DNA of 64,000 nucleotides from Bacteroidales bacterium UBA6431 (GCA_002439095.1 DJOT01000021.1:68578-132577); one strand, 5' to 3'. Shown: positions 7,752 to 17,027, counted from the stretch's first letter. The notes: generated by a model not told the origin, from the letters alone. Translations and numbers: made by a program.

Positions 7752-10562
7752 ATGAAGAAAAATCTGATGTTTTTTGCGCTTCTCCTGCTGTCTGCCGGAG
7801 GAGTCTATGCCCAGAAGAAGCCGCTTGACCACGATGCATACGATGCGTGGCAGAGGGTGTCCGCCCTCCGGCTGTCAAACGACGGGGGCCTGCTTGTGTG
7901 GCAGGTCTCGCCGCAGGAGGGGGACGGATACCTTGTGCTCCGCAATCTCAAGACGGGAAAGGAGCTCACCATCGAGAGGGCTTCCGGCTTCGACATGAGC
8001 GAGGCCGCCGATTTCGGGGTCTGCAAGATCAGCGCGCCGTTCGCTCTGACGCGCCAGGCCAAGATCGACAAGAAGAAAAAGGACGAGATGCCAAAGGACA
8101 CCATAGCCTGCATCAATCTGCGCACTTTTGAACTGACCCGCATCCCGGACGCTTCCTCGGCCGAGCTCGGCTTCGACGCCGCCCCGTTCATCTTCGTCAG
8201 CCAGGAGGTAAAAGACAGGAAGGACACCAAATCCCTGCTTGTCCTTGACACCGCCACCGGGGACATCGACACACTCAAGAACATCGCCTCCTTCGAGGTG
8301 GCCAAGTCCGGGGACAAGCTCGCCGTGGCCACCGGCAAGGAGAAGAAGGACTCACTGTCCAAGAACTCCGTCGCCGTGTATGACCTCGCGGCCGGCACCG
8401 TCAAGGAACTTGCCGAGGGCGGCAAGGCCTATGGCGGGCTCTCTTTCAATGATACTGGCGACAAGCTTGTCTTCCTCTCCACCGACCAGGAGGAGAAACT
8501 TGACGGCACGCCGAGATATTCCGTATGGCTCGGGCAGGAGAAAATTCTCAAGAAGGCCACGCGCCGCACTCCTGCTGTCAAGGAGTTCAGCGCATCGGTT
8601 GTGGTGCCGGGTGACTGCGCGTCACTGCCTGAGGGTTGGGTGATAACCAAGACTGCCCGTCCGCGCTTCTCCAACAAGTCGTCACGTCTCGTGCTGAACC
8701 TCTCCGAGTATTTCCCTCCTAAGGACACCACGCTCGTGTCTTTCGAGACTGCCGGGCTGGACATCTGGAACTGGGACAGCTACACCCTCCCTCCTATGGC
8801 GAAAGCCGGAGCCCGTAAGCAGACCCGTACTGCTGTCGTCAACCTCTCTTCGGCCACTGATCTGCTCGTGCTCTCCGCCAATGCCAACGACCGCATCAGT
8901 TTCTCCGACGGTGCCGAGGGTGATTACGCCATATCCCGGGATTCGGATCCTTATATGCTTGAGTCCCTGTGGGCAGTCAACAACAAATCTGACTACTCTA
9001 TGGTGGATCTCCGGGACGGAAGCCGCCGTCCGCTCAAGGACGCGCTGGAGGGGACCACAGCCCTTTCTCCTTTTGGGAAATATATGGCGTGGTTCGACCC
9101 CAAAGACGGGGACTGGTACAGCTGGAACCTGTCCACCGGGGAGATGGTCAACCTCACCGGAGTTCTGGACGTGGCCTTCTTCGATGAGGAGGACGACCAT
9201 CCTCTCGGCTGCTTCATCCCTGTTTCATACCCGCGTTGGATCGGCCAGGACGAAGCCCTGCTGATCGGGGACCGTTATGACATCTGGAAGTTCTCCCCAG
9301 ACGGCAAGAAGATCGAGAATCTCACCTCCGGACAGGGCCGCAAGAACCATGTGCGCTACGAGATCCTTGACATCGGCCGCCATAACGACCCTTACCTCTA
9401 CCAGAACCCGATGAACTTCCAGAAGAAAGGCAAGCTTTACCTTACCGCTTTCAATGAGGACACTTCCGAGAACGGGTATGCCATCGCCAATCTTGCCAAG
9501 CCTTCTGCCCCTCAAGGATTTACGGACAAATGGTCTTTCTCTTCGACCATGAAGGCCCAGAATGCCGGGACAATAGTTTATCTCAAGGGCAACTTCCGCA
9601 ACCCGATGAATGTCTACGTCACACAGGACGAGTGGAAGACCTCGGACCGCCTCACGGACCTCAACCCCCAGCAGGCGGGCTACAACTGGGGTGATGTTCA
9701 GCTGGTGCACTGGAACGCCTATGACGGAACCCCGCTCAAAGGCCTGCTCTACACCCCGGACAACCTCGACGCTTCCCACAAGTACCCTATGCTGATCTAC
9801 TTCTACGAGAAGAACTCAGAGACGCTCTACAACTACATCCAGCCGGCCCCGAGCCGCTCGATAATCAACATCCCGTTCTACGTCAGCCGTGGTTACGTGG
9901 TCTTCGTGCCTGACATCGTCTACAAGGACGGACACCCGGGGGAGAGTGCCTACAACTGCATCTGTTCGGGTGCTGAGGCCATGTGCGCGCAGTTCGGCTT
10001 TATCGACAAGTCGAAGATGGGAATCCAGGGCCAGAGTTGGGGCGGATATCAGACGGCCTACCTTGTCACCCGTACGGACATGTTCGCTGCGGCGGGAGCC
10101 GGAGCTCCTGTGGGCAACATGACCAGCGCCTACGGCGGAATCCGTTGGGAGTCAGGCAACAGCCGCATCAGCCAGTACGAGCACGGGCAGAGCCGCATCG
10201 GCAAGACCCTTTGGGATGAAGGCGGGCTGGATCTCTACATCGAGAACTCCCCGGTATTCTTCGCGCCGAAAGTCAAAACCCCTGTCCTCATCATGCACAA
10301 CGATGCCGACGGCGCTGTGCCATGGTACCAGGGCATAGAGTTCTTCATGTCTCTCCGCCGCCTCGGGAAACCGGCATGGCTGCTTGAATACAACGACGAG
10401 GCCCACAACCTCAAGGAGCGGCGCAACTGCAAGGACCTCTCCCGCAGGCTTCAACAGTTCTTCGATTACTATCTGCAGGGCGCTCCTGAGCCTGCCTGGA
10501 TGAAGACGGGCATCCCTCACCAGCGCAAGGGCAGCTACTTCGGCTTCGAGCCTGCGGAATAA
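7752..10562 (+). CDS. secreted S9-family (prolyl oligopeptidase type) serine peptidase
   Basis: 936 residues from the ATG at 7752, which begins a clean signal peptide (MKKNLMFFALLLLSAGGVYAQ); an ATG three codons upstream (7743) is an alternative. The first 600 or so residues form the beta-propeller-like region, and the C-terminal 250 form the alpha/beta-hydrolase peptidase domain. The nucleophile is in GIQGQSWGGYQ, the acid in HNDADGAVPW and the histidine in YNDEAHNL. Such enzymes cleave short peptides after proline or other residues in the periplasm. The gene appears monocistronic, with a strong terminator at 10583. Confidence 0.92.
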   Translation: MKKNLMFFALLLLSAGGVYAQKKPLDHDAYDAWQRVSALRLSNDGGLLVWQVSPQEGDGYLVLRNLKTGKELTIERASGFDMSEAADFGVCKISAPFALTRQAKIDKKKKDEMPKDTIACINLRTFELTRIPDASSAELGFDAAPFIFVSQEVKDRKDTKSLLVLDTATGDIDTLKNIASFEVAKSGDKLAVATGKEKKDSLSKNSVAVYDLAAGTVKELAEGGKAYGGLSFNDTGDKLVFLSTDQEEKLDGTPRYSVWLGQEKILKKATRRTPAVKEFSASVVVPGDCASLPEGWVITKTARPRFSNKSSRLVLNLSEYFPPKDTTLVSFETAGLDIWNWDSYTLPPMAKAGARKQTRTAVVNLSSATDLLVLSANANDRISFSDGAEGDYAISRDSDPYMLESLWAVNNKSDYSMVDLRDGSRRPLKDALEGTTALSPFGKYMAWFDPKDGDWYSWNLSTGEMVNLTGVLDVAFFDEEDDHPLGCFIPVSYPRWIGQDEALLIGDRYDIWKFSPDGKKIENLTSGQGRKNHVRYEILDIGRHNDPYLYQNPMNFQKKGKLYLTAFNEDTSENGYAIANLAKPSAPQGFTDKWSFSSTMKAQNAGTIVYLKGNFRNPMNVYVTQDEWKTSDRLTDLNPQQAGYNWGDVQLVHWNAYDGTPLKGLLYTPDNLDASHKYPMLIYFYEKNSETLYNYIQPAPSRSIINIPFYVSRGYVVFVPDIVYKDGHPGESAYNCICSGAEAMCAQFGFIDKSKMGIQGQSWGGYQTAYLVTRTDMFAAAGAGAPVGNMTSAYGGIRWESGNSRISQYEHGQSRIGKTLWDEGGLDLYIENSPVFFAPKVKTPVLIMHNDADGAVPWYQGIEFFMSLRRLGKPAWLLEYNDEAHNLKERRNCKDLSRRLQQFFDYYLQGAPEPAWMKTGIPHQRKGSYFGFEPAE

Positions 10563-10582
10563 CAATCGTGTTATAATGGATG

Positions 10583-10613
10583 GGCTTGACTTTTTGGAGT
10601 CAAGCCTTTTTTT
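10583..10613 (+). terminator. intrinsic terminator of the S9 peptidase gene
   Basis: GGCTTGACT and AGTCAAGCC form a perfect 9-bp stem with a 6-base loop, followed by seven T. Confidence 0.9.
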
Positions 10614-10692
10614 GTCCGCCATTTTCCGGTTTAACTGGGCAGATTGCCATGCATCGTTGGCACCAACCTCCGACAAACCCGGTTTTTCGTCA

Positions 10693-10781
10693 ATCTCGGT
10701 CATGATATCATGGGCTGCACGGGCCTCTATGGCTGGTATGCATAACCGAGGGGGCCTCTCAGGGTACGTCGGTCACGCTTG
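10693..10781 (+). repeat. dispersed repeat family 3, copy 1
   Basis: This stretch matches the reverse strand of 60013-60101 at roughly three bases in four over about 85 bases, including CTGCAC.GGCCTCTATGGC, GCATAACCGA and GGGGGC.TC.CAGGGTA. In one frame both copies read MAG.HNR.GL.GY.GH, and several of the differences are synonymous, so it could be a remnant of a short coding sequence instead of a structural repeat. In this copy a stop follows directly after GHA. Confidence 0.6.
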
Positions 10782-10870
10782 ACGCAACTATAACGCTACC
10801 AGAGACGGTTACTCGTGGCCGAGTTTGACGGGTTGCATCAAGCAGAGACAGACGCGTGACGACAGTAGTA

Positions 10871-11188
10871 GAAATGTGCTTGTCCCGCAAAGTCGGAAAG
10901 AGATTTCCGGAGGGTCGCGTCAGCGGCGCGGCGGAGCGTCAGCGAGATGTCAAAGACATCGAAGCAGCGAAGACGCCCGGCGAAGGCTTGCCGAGCCGGC
11001 ATGCCCCTGAAAGGGGCTGTCTGCGAAGCAGACTGGGGTTGAGAAAGCCGCGCTTGCGCAGCAAGCGCAGGGGTTTCGGGGATATGCCCTCGAAAGTGCT
11101 CATCAGAGCACCGGCGCGGTCGTGGGACTTTGCGTCAGCAAAGTCGGAAAGCGACTTGAGCGCCGCAGGGGTTTCGGGGATATGCCCC
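10871..11188 (+). repeat. modular mini-hairpin array with GGGGTTTCGGGGATATGCCC cores (family 1, copy 1)
   Basis: A chain of short perfect hairpins: GATGTC-AAA-GACATC (10946-10960), GTCTGC-GAA-GCAGAC (11019-11033), GCGCTTGC-GCA-GCAAGCGC (11050-11068), GTGCTC-ATCA-GAGCAC (11096-11111), GACTTTGC-GTCA-GCAAAGTC (11126-11145). Two conserved cores lie at 11069-11089 and 11167-11188, 98 bases apart. A second array with the same cores and different but still complementary arms lies at 63813-63972. Open frames through this region (for example 10856-11251) look like by-products of the repeat. Confidence 0.75.
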
Positions 11189-11198
11189 GTAAATATAG

Positions 11199-11283
11199 TG
11201 CCTCGGATGAGACTCGAACTCACACGGACATTGCTGTCCAAGGGATTTTAAGTCCCTCGTGTCTACCATTCCACCACCAAGGC
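11199..11283 (-). tRNA. tRNA-Leu (anticodon UAA)
   Basis: Minus-strand class II tRNA: acceptor GCCTTGG with CCGAGGC and discriminator A, anticodon stem AGGGA/TCCCT with loop CTTAAAA (anticodon TAA), a long variable arm and the T-loop TTCGAGT. It reads UUA/UUG. CCA is not encoded. Confidence 0.95.
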
Positions 11284-11290
11284 ATCTTCG

Positions 11291-11298
11291 CAAAGATA
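11291..11298 (-). promoter_or_regulatory. -7 promoter element of tRNA-Leu(UAA)
   Basis: Minus-strand TATCTTTG matches TAnnTTTG just upstream of the tRNA 5' end (11283). No TTTG at the ideal spacing. Confidence 0.5.
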
Positions 11299-11474
11299 CG
11301 CAAAAAACCAAGAAGCCGTTTTGATTTATGTTGAAAATTCTTTTACTTGCTTTTTCGCCATAGTTTTCCCTGGATTATTCGGTCAGATAGTTCTACTATC
11401 TTTCTCAAAATCCAGAAAAAACTCTGACAGAAAAATCTTCATAAAATTTATGACAAATAAATTCAAAACAGCTT

Positions 11475-12782
11475 CTAAAAATATTTCTTCTCCTGCCTGT
11501 TGAGCGCCAGGAAAATGAATATCATCATCGAAAACGACAGCAGCGAAGACCCTCCGTAGCTGAGCATCGGCAGCGGAATCCCGATTACCGGCATCAGCCC
11601 TATGGTCATTCCGATATTGATGAAAAGATGCATGAAAAGACATGCCGCCACGCAGTAGCCGTAGATCCGCGTGAACGCCTCCCTGCTTTTCTCCGCGTCA
11701 GTGATCAGCCTATATATTAGGCATACATATATCAGAATAAGGGCGAGGCAGCCGATGAATCCGAATTCTTCGCCTATTGTGCAGAAAATGAAATCAGTGC
11801 TTTGCTCCGGCACGAACCCGTATGTGGTCTGTGTCCCGTTGAGGAAGCCCTTCCCGGTCAGCCCTCCGGAACCGATTGCGATCATTGACTGTCTGACGTT
11901 ATATCCTACTCCTGCCGGATCTTCCTTCAGCCCGAGCAGAACCTCTATCCTTTTGCGTTGATGATCCTGGAGGACATGGTTGAAAAGGAAGTCGGTTGCA
12001 AATATCATGGTGATTCCGGCTGCAAGGACGAGGACAGTACGTGTGATATGGCTCATCCTTATGCTGTGCCCTCGCCGGAATCCGGACCCATAGAAGAAAA
12101 ATACGGCGCACAGCAGGGCGAGAACCGAGGCCGCCGCCCACCATGGAGCCGTCAGAGTGAGAATGAACAAGACAATAGCCGCCCCGAGGAATATGAACCA
12201 CCACCCCGAGAGTCCCTCTCTGTAGAGGACGAACAGATATCCGACATATACGAGGGCGGAGCCGGTCTCGCTTTCTCCAAGGATCGCCAACATCGGCAGC
12301 CCTATGACCGCAGCAACCGCCATGAATCCTTTTTTTGTTGTCAGCCTGAACCCTTGCCTGCTCATGACCAGCGCCAGCATCAGCGAGGTTGTTATTTTCG
12401 ACACCTCAGCCGGCTGGAACTTCACCGGGCCGAATTCGAACCACGAGTGCGAACCCTTGACATCTTTGCTGACGAAAATCACCAGCACCAGCAAAAAAAA
12501 GACGACGAGATAGCCTGCCGGAGCGATGGCCTCCCAGATTCTCGGGTTGACGGCGAACAATATGAGAGCATCAAACAGCAGCGCCACCGCCATCCAGGCG
12601 AACTGCTTGCCGCTTCTGCACCCGAGGTCGAATATTGAGGAAGGCTCCGTGGAGTGTATCGAGGCGTAGATGCTCACCCATCCTGTCAATACGAGGGCGA
12701 TATAGCACAAGACGAGTTTCCAGTCGACAGTCTGCCGAAGGTTTCTCTCAAATGGCCGGTTTCCTGTGTTGAATATGCCCAT
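11475..12782 (-). CDS. rodA: rod-shape SEDS glycosyltransferase RodA
   Basis: 435-residue polytopic membrane protein of the FtsW/RodA/SpoVE family, the peptidoglycan polymerase of the elongation machinery. About ten hydrophobic segments are visible. Typical SEDS blocks are FGPVKFQPAEVSK, RKRIEVLLGLKEDPAG, QSMIAIGSGGLTGKG, FVPEQSTDFIF and, near the end, GIPLPMLSYGGSSLL. It is the last gene of the mre operon, 2 bases after mrdA, its cognate transpeptidase. Confidence 0.96.
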   Translation of the reverse strand: MGIFNTGNRPFERNLRQTVDWKLVLCYIALVLTGWVSIYASIHSTEPSSIFDLGCRSGKQFAWMAVALLFDALILFAVNPRIWEAIAPAGYLVVFFLLVLVIFVSKDVKGSHSWFEFGPVKFQPAEVSKITTSLMLALVMSRQGFRLTTKKGFMAVAAVIGLPMLAILGESETGSALVYVGYLFVLYREGLSGWWFIFLGAAIVLFILTLTAPWWAAASVLALLCAVFFFYGSGFRRGHSIRMSHITRTVLVLAAGITMIFATDFLFNHVLQDHQRKRIEVLLGLKEDPAGVGYNVRQSMIAIGSGGLTGKGFLNGTQTTYGFVPEQSTDFIFCTIGEEFGFIGCLALILIYVCLIYRLITDAEKSREAFTRIYGYCVAACLFMHLFINIGMTIGLMPVIGIPLPMLSYGGSSLLSFSMMIFIFLALNRQEKKYF

Positions 12783-12784
12783 GT

Positions 12785-14608
12785 TCAGAAGAATCTTGTC
12801 GTGAGAAGTCTGTCTTCAAGGTACTTTCGCTGCGCGGAGATTTCCCCGTTGAGATACATCTCAAGCATCAGCGAAGCTACCGGAAGAGCCCAAGTGGCCC
12901 CGAATCCGGCGTTTTCCACATAGGCGGCGACGGCTATCTTCGGGTTGTCCTTGGGTGCGAAGCAGATGAATACGGAGTTGTCTTTGCCGTGCGGGTTCTG
13001 GGCGGTGCCGGTCTTTCCGCACACGTCAAGCCCCGGTATCGCTGCTGCACGGGCCGTCATCCCAGCAGAACCTCCTCCGTTGACCGCCATATACATGCCT
13101 TCCACGGCTACTTTGAAGTATGATGTGTCCACCTTGGTGTACTGCCTTTCGTGGAAACGGCTGTCGATAGTCACCCCGTCGGAGTCCTTGACGATATGGG
13201 GGATGTAGTAGAACCCCCTGTTGGCCATGATGGCCGCGAGGTTGGCTATCTGCAGAGGGGTGGCACCGATTTCCCCCTGCCCGATTGACAGGGAAACCAC
13301 AGTCTGGAATCTCCAGCGTCCAGTCCCGTAGACGCGGTTGTAGTATTTTGCTGAGGGGATGTTCCCTCCGAGTTCCGACGGGAAGTCGCTCCCGAGTTTG
13401 TGTCCGAATCCGAAACTCATCACATAGTCCCTCCATGCGTCGAGGGCCTCGGCTGTGCTGGAATAGGCCTTGTTCTCGAGGATGTTGCGCATCACATAGC
13501 AGAAGTAGCCGTTGCAGGATGTCGCGATCGCGTCTTTGAACTGGAGCGGCGAGGAGTGCGCATGACAGCCGAGCTTGTGGTTGCCGCTATAGTAATAACC
13601 TCCGTTGCAGGGGTAGGAATATGACGGCTTGAGCACTCCCTCCTGCAGCCCGATGAGACCGTTGACCAGTTTGAATACCGAGCCTGGCGGGTAGGAGGCC
13701 ATCACGGTCCTGTTGAACATCGGCTTGCGCGGGTTGCGTGCGATCTCTCCATAGTGCTTTCCGATGTCGGAGAGAACGTCCACATCTATTCCGGGGCTGG
13801 ACACCATCGCGAGGATCTCGCCGGTCGAGGGTTCTATGGCCACCACGGATCCTACCTTGCCTTCCATGAGCCTCTGGCCGTATTGCTGGAGGTGTGCATC
13901 TATTGTGGAGACGATGTCTTTGCCTGGTATGGCCGCCTTGTCTTCCCGGCCGTCCTGGTATGCGTCCTGAAGGCGGTTGCGCGAATCTCTGAGGAAGATG
14001 TGGTACCCTTTCTCGCCTTTGAGGCTGTCCTCCATCGCCGCTTCAAGGCCAGTACGTCCCACATAATCACCGGATTTGTACTCGGGATGCTTCTTGATAT
14101 AGTCCGCATCCACTTCGGAAATGTAGCCGAGGAGGTTGCCTCCGGCATTGAAAGGATATTCCCTGATGCTCCTCATCTGTGCCCTGAAGCCGGGGAAGAG
14201 ATATTCCTGCTCTGCAAATTTCTGGTATGTCTCCGGCGGGATCTGCTTGAGAAAAGTCTGGGTCTGGTAGCCTATTCTGCTTCTGTATGTCCGGTAGTAG
14301 TTCATCTTGCTCCGCACATAGGCTACGCTCGTGTCAAGTGCGGCGGCAAGTGCCACCGTGTCGAGCTGTTTGACATCGCGCGGGGTCACGAGGATGTCGT
14401 AGCACACCGCATTTCCGACCAGAATCTCCCCGTTGCGGTCGTAGACCACCCCTCGCGGCGGGTAGATGGTGGCGTAGACCATGGAGTTGTTGGATGCGTC
14501 CTTCTTGTATTCGTCGTTGATTATCTGGATATAGAAAAGTCTGGCCAGCAGTATGACGGCAGCTGCGGCCAGTCCTATGAGGAGCTTGTTTCTGCGGTTT
14601 ATCTCCAT
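12785..14608 (-). CDS. mrdA: penicillin-binding protein 2 (elongasome transpeptidase)
   Basis: 607-residue class B penicillin-binding protein. One N-terminal membrane segment (about residues 9-29) is followed by a dimerisation domain and the transpeptidase domain. The catalytic motif is S310-V-F-K in ASYPPGSVFKL, the second motif SCN in IATSCNGYF, the third KTG in VCGKTGTAQ. It cross-links peptidoglycan made by RodA during lateral growth. It overlaps mreD by 10 bases and lies 2 bases before rodA, so the elongasome core is one transcription unit. Confidence 0.97.
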   Translation of the reverse strand: MEINRRNKLLIGLAAAAVILLARLFYIQIINDEYKKDASNNSMVYATIYPPRGVVYDRNGEILVGNAVCYDILVTPRDVKQLDTVALAAALDTSVAYVRSKMNYYRTYRSRIGYQTQTFLKQIPPETYQKFAEQEYLFPGFRAQMRSIREYPFNAGGNLLGYISEVDADYIKKHPEYKSGDYVGRTGLEAAMEDSLKGEKGYHIFLRDSRNRLQDAYQDGREDKAAIPGKDIVSTIDAHLQQYGQRLMEGKVGSVVAIEPSTGEILAMVSSPGIDVDVLSDIGKHYGEIARNPRKPMFNRTVMASYPPGSVFKLVNGLIGLQEGVLKPSYSYPCNGGYYYSGNHKLGCHAHSSPLQFKDAIATSCNGYFCYVMRNILENKAYSSTAEALDAWRDYVMSFGFGHKLGSDFPSELGGNIPSAKYYNRVYGTGRWRFQTVVSLSIGQGEIGATPLQIANLAAIMANRGFYYIPHIVKDSDGVTIDSRFHERQYTKVDTSYFKVAVEGMYMAVNGGGSAGMTARAAAIPGLDVCGKTGTAQNPHGKDNSVFICFAPKDNPKIAVAAYVENAGFGATWALPVASLMLEMYLNGEISAQRKYLEDRLLTTRFF

Positions 14609-15120
14609 TTCGTCTCGGTGTCAGGGCAGAGAAGGTCTGCAAGAGGGAGAGATATCGCCGAACTCAATGTGAGTGAGGCGAAGAACTTTACTGCCATTGC
14701 CCAGAACGGGCTGGTGCCGGCGCTGTCGGCTGTGATGTAGACCAGCAGGAACAGTGCTGTGGCGAGAGTATTCGCGATGAGCATCTTGTTTCTGCCCAGC
14801 CGTTGTGATGAGACCTCTTCGCCGCGTGACAAGAGCTCGCCGCCGAACACAAGCGAGAGGAGGGGACGCCTGAGAAAAGCCACCGGAACGAGCGAGAGTA
14901 CGGTGAGACCTATGGGGCCGGCTGCGAGGAAGTCCGCCGCGAAGCCGGAAGCGAAAGCTATGAGCATGGTCACGATTGTGCTGCATCTCAGCGGCAGGCA
15001 GAGAATCATCACCGGCAGGATGGCGACCATCAGCAGAGGCGTGAAATTGAAATAATTCCACAGCAGGATCTGGGCTGCAAGCAGCAGGAGGTATTTGACG
15101 GTGAAGTTCCAGTGTCTCAT
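14599..15120 (-). CDS. mreD: rod shape-determining membrane protein MreD
   Basis: 173-residue hydrophobic protein with about five membrane segments, placed exactly where mreD belongs between mreC and mrdA. MreD sequences are weakly conserved, so the assignment rests on size, topology and gene order. It overlaps mreC by 4 bases and mrdA by 10. Confidence 0.85.
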   Translation of the reverse strand: MRHWNFTVKYLLLLAAQILLWNYFNFTPLLMVAILPVMILCLPLRCSTIVTMLIAFASGFAADFLAAGPIGLTVLSLVPVAFLRRPLLSLVFGGELLSRGEEVSSQRLGRNKMLIANTLATALFLLVYITADSAGTSPFWAMAVKFFASLTLSSAISLPLADLLCPDTETKWR

Positions 15121-15944
15121 TTCTTCTTGCCGATGGCTTCAAGTGCCGTTATCTCATCTTTGTCATCGTTTTCCGTCACGGTCACATATCTCAGGCTGTT
15201 GAAATCCTGAAAAAGCTGCACATCGGCCTGCTGTGACGAGCCGTCGATGAGCCGGGTCTTTCCCGTGATGCCGACAGGGATGTCCGCCGGAAAAATGGCG
15301 GAATATCCACTTGTCCTGACCGTGTCCCCGGGGTTTATCTGGTGGTGCGGCGGAATATCACCCACGACTGCTCCGCCACGGCTCTTGCCGTCCCATTTCA
15401 GTGGTGCAGTGACGCCGTCGGCATCATCTCCTATCCTTACACTTACGCTGATGCTTGAGTTGATGAGCGTGAGTCCGTAGGAGTAGTGCCTGTCTACCGC
15501 GCTGACTATCCCGACTATGCCTTTGTCTGTGATTATTCCTGATTGCGGGCGTATCCCGTCCTCCGAACCCTTGTCCAGAATGATGTAGTTGTGTGCGGTG
15601 CCGCGGCCGACCTTGACGACGGTTGCGGGGGTATAGCGGAAACCGTTGTTGTGTCTGACCGCTGTACCTTCTCCGCCTTCGTCCATGTCCTCGAATGTCT
15701 TGAGCCTTTCCCTGAGCCTGGCGTTTTCTTCTGCAAGTTCATCGTTGAGGCGTCGCGTGTAGAAGTGGCTCCGCACATCTTCACCTACGCCCCAAAGTGC
15801 TGCTGCGGTGCGGTGCGAGATGCGGTTGAGCCAGATGTTCTGCATCGTGGAACTGCTTCTCAACATAGCAACAGCAGCAACCTCCATCAGGATGAAGATT
15901 GCCGCGTTCACTAAAATCGTGGAGACTTTGCCGCCCTGTGACAT
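15117..15944 (-). CDS. mreC: rod shape-determining protein MreC
   Basis: 275 residues: one N-terminal membrane anchor (about residues 9-26), a short coiled coil (LNDELAEENARLRERLKTFE) and the MreC beta-domain with ATVVKVGRGTAHNYIILDKG and GVVGIVSAVDRHYSYGLTLI-like blocks (here KGIVGIVSAVDRHYS). It links cytoplasmic MreB to periplasmic PBP2. It directly follows mreB and overlaps mreD by 4 bases. Confidence 0.93.
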   Translation of the reverse strand: MSQGGKVSTILVNAAIFILMEVAAVAMLRSSSTMQNIWLNRISHRTAAALWGVGEDVRSHFYTRRLNDELAEENARLRERLKTFEDMDEGGEGTAVRHNNGFRYTPATVVKVGRGTAHNYIILDKGSEDGIRPQSGIITDKGIVGIVSAVDRHYSYGLTLINSSISVSVRIGDDADGVTAPLKWDGKSRGGAVVGDIPPHHQINPGDTVRTSGYSAIFPADIPVGITGKTRLIDGSSQQADVQLFQDFNSLRYVTVTENDDKDEITALEAIGKKK

Positions 15945-16964
15945 CTACCTCATCAGGAATGAATAGGTGTCGGTGTGCTTGAGGGCCTCGCATGTGCCTC
16001 GAGCGACCGCGTGCAGAGGGTCTTCCGCCACATGGAAGTCGATGTTGACCTTGTCCTTGAACCTCTTGGCGAGGCCGCGCAGAAGTGCTCCGCCACCGGA
16101 GAGATAGATTCCGTTCTCGACGATGTCTGCATACAGCTCCGGAGGTGTGTTCTCCAGAACGTGCAGTATGGATGTCTCAAGCTTGGCGATAGATTTGTCC
16201 AAACAATGGGCTATCTCGTGATGAGTGATGGTCGCTTCGACAGGATGGGCGGTCATGAGGTTCGGTCCGCGTACGATAAACGGTGTCGGTTCTTCCTCGT
16301 CGAGATCCGGAATCACTGCGCCTACCGCGAACTTGATCTTCTCGGCTGTGGTGTCTCCGACTTTGATGTTGTGCTGCTGGCGCAGGTAGTACTGGATGTC
16401 CCCCGTGAATACGTCTCCGGCCACCCGGATGCTCTCCTGCTGAACGAGGCCTCCGAGTGATATGACGGCGATTTCCGTGGTTCCGCCACCTATGTCTACC
16501 ACCATGTTGCCTTGTGGGGCTTCAACGTCAAGACCGATGCCGAGCGCTGCCGCCATCGGCTCGAAAATCAGGTACACATCGCGGCCTCCGGCGTGCTCGG
16601 TGGAGTCGCGGACTGCCCTGATTTCCACTTCCGTGGAGCCGGACGGTATTCCTACCACCACTTTGAGGTTCGGTGTGAAGATGCTGCGGTGCTTGCTGCT
16701 CACCTGCTTGATGAAACCTCGGATCATCAGTTCGGCTGCATGGAAGTCCGCGATGACGCCGTCCCTGAGGGGGCGGATGGTGCGGATGCCAGGGTTGACC
16801 TTCCCGTCCATCAGTTTCGCCTGCTGCCCTAGTGCAATGCACTTGCCTGTATTGTTGTCTACCGCGATCATGCTGGGTTCGTCGAGCACTATCTGACCGT
16901 TCTGGTAGATGACGGTGTTGGCTGTTCCCAGATCTATCGCGAGTTCTTGATTCAAAAATGCCAT
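15945..16964 (-). CDS. mreB: actin-like rod shape protein MreB
   Basis: 339 residues from the ATG at 16962-16964 (MAFLNQELAIDLGTANT). A longer open frame reaches 17039, but it would start upstream of the -7 box at 16989-16996 and add 25 atypical residues, so I reject it. The nucleotide-binding blocks DLGTANTVIY, IFEPMAAALGIGLD, VVDIGGGTTEIAVISLGG and the later ISGGGALLRGL-like LSGGGALLRGL are all present. MreB filaments direct the elongasome encoded by the following genes. It is the first gene of the mreBCD-mrdA-rodA operon. Confidence 0.97.
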   Translation of the reverse strand: MAFLNQELAIDLGTANTVIYQNGQIVLDEPSMIAVDNNTGKCIALGQQAKLMDGKVNPGIRTIRPLRDGVIADFHAAELMIRGFIKQVSSKHRSIFTPNLKVVVGIPSGSTEVEIRAVRDSTEHAGGRDVYLIFEPMAAALGIGLDVEAPQGNMVVDIGGGTTEIAVISLGGLVQQESIRVAGDVFTGDIQYYLRQQHNIKVGDTTAEKIKFAVGAVIPDLDEEEPTPFIVRGPNLMTAHPVEATITHHEIAHCLDKSIAKLETSILHVLENTPPELYADIVENGIYLSGGGALLRGLAKRFKDKVNIDFHVAEDPLHAVARGTCEALKHTDTYSFLMR

Positions 16965-16988
16965 TTTCGTGCTTCTTTTGTCAAAAGA

Positions 16989-16996
16989 CAAAAATA
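16989..16996 (-). promoter_or_regulatory. -7 promoter element of the mre operon
   Basis: Minus-strand TATTTTTG matches TAnnTTTG 25 bases before the mreB ATG. It is divergent from the ispD element at 17020. Confidence 0.5.
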
Positions 16997-17019
16997 AGAA
17001 ATAAGTTCGGCATTTTTCA

Positions 17020-17027
17020 TATTTTTG
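17020..17027 (+). promoter_or_regulatory. -7 promoter element of ispD
   Basis: TATTTTTG matches TAnnTTTG 27 bases before the ispD ATG. Confidence 0.5.

Noticed and set aside
10871..11188. Retron or insertion-sequence remnant
   Set aside because: No reverse transcriptase or transposase fragment could be read in any frame in or near either array.
10856..11251. 131-codon open frame on the plus strand
   Set aside because: It runs through the mini-hairpin array and into the tRNA-Leu gene; the repeated core gives the apparent peptide similarity, and no promoter or start context supports it.
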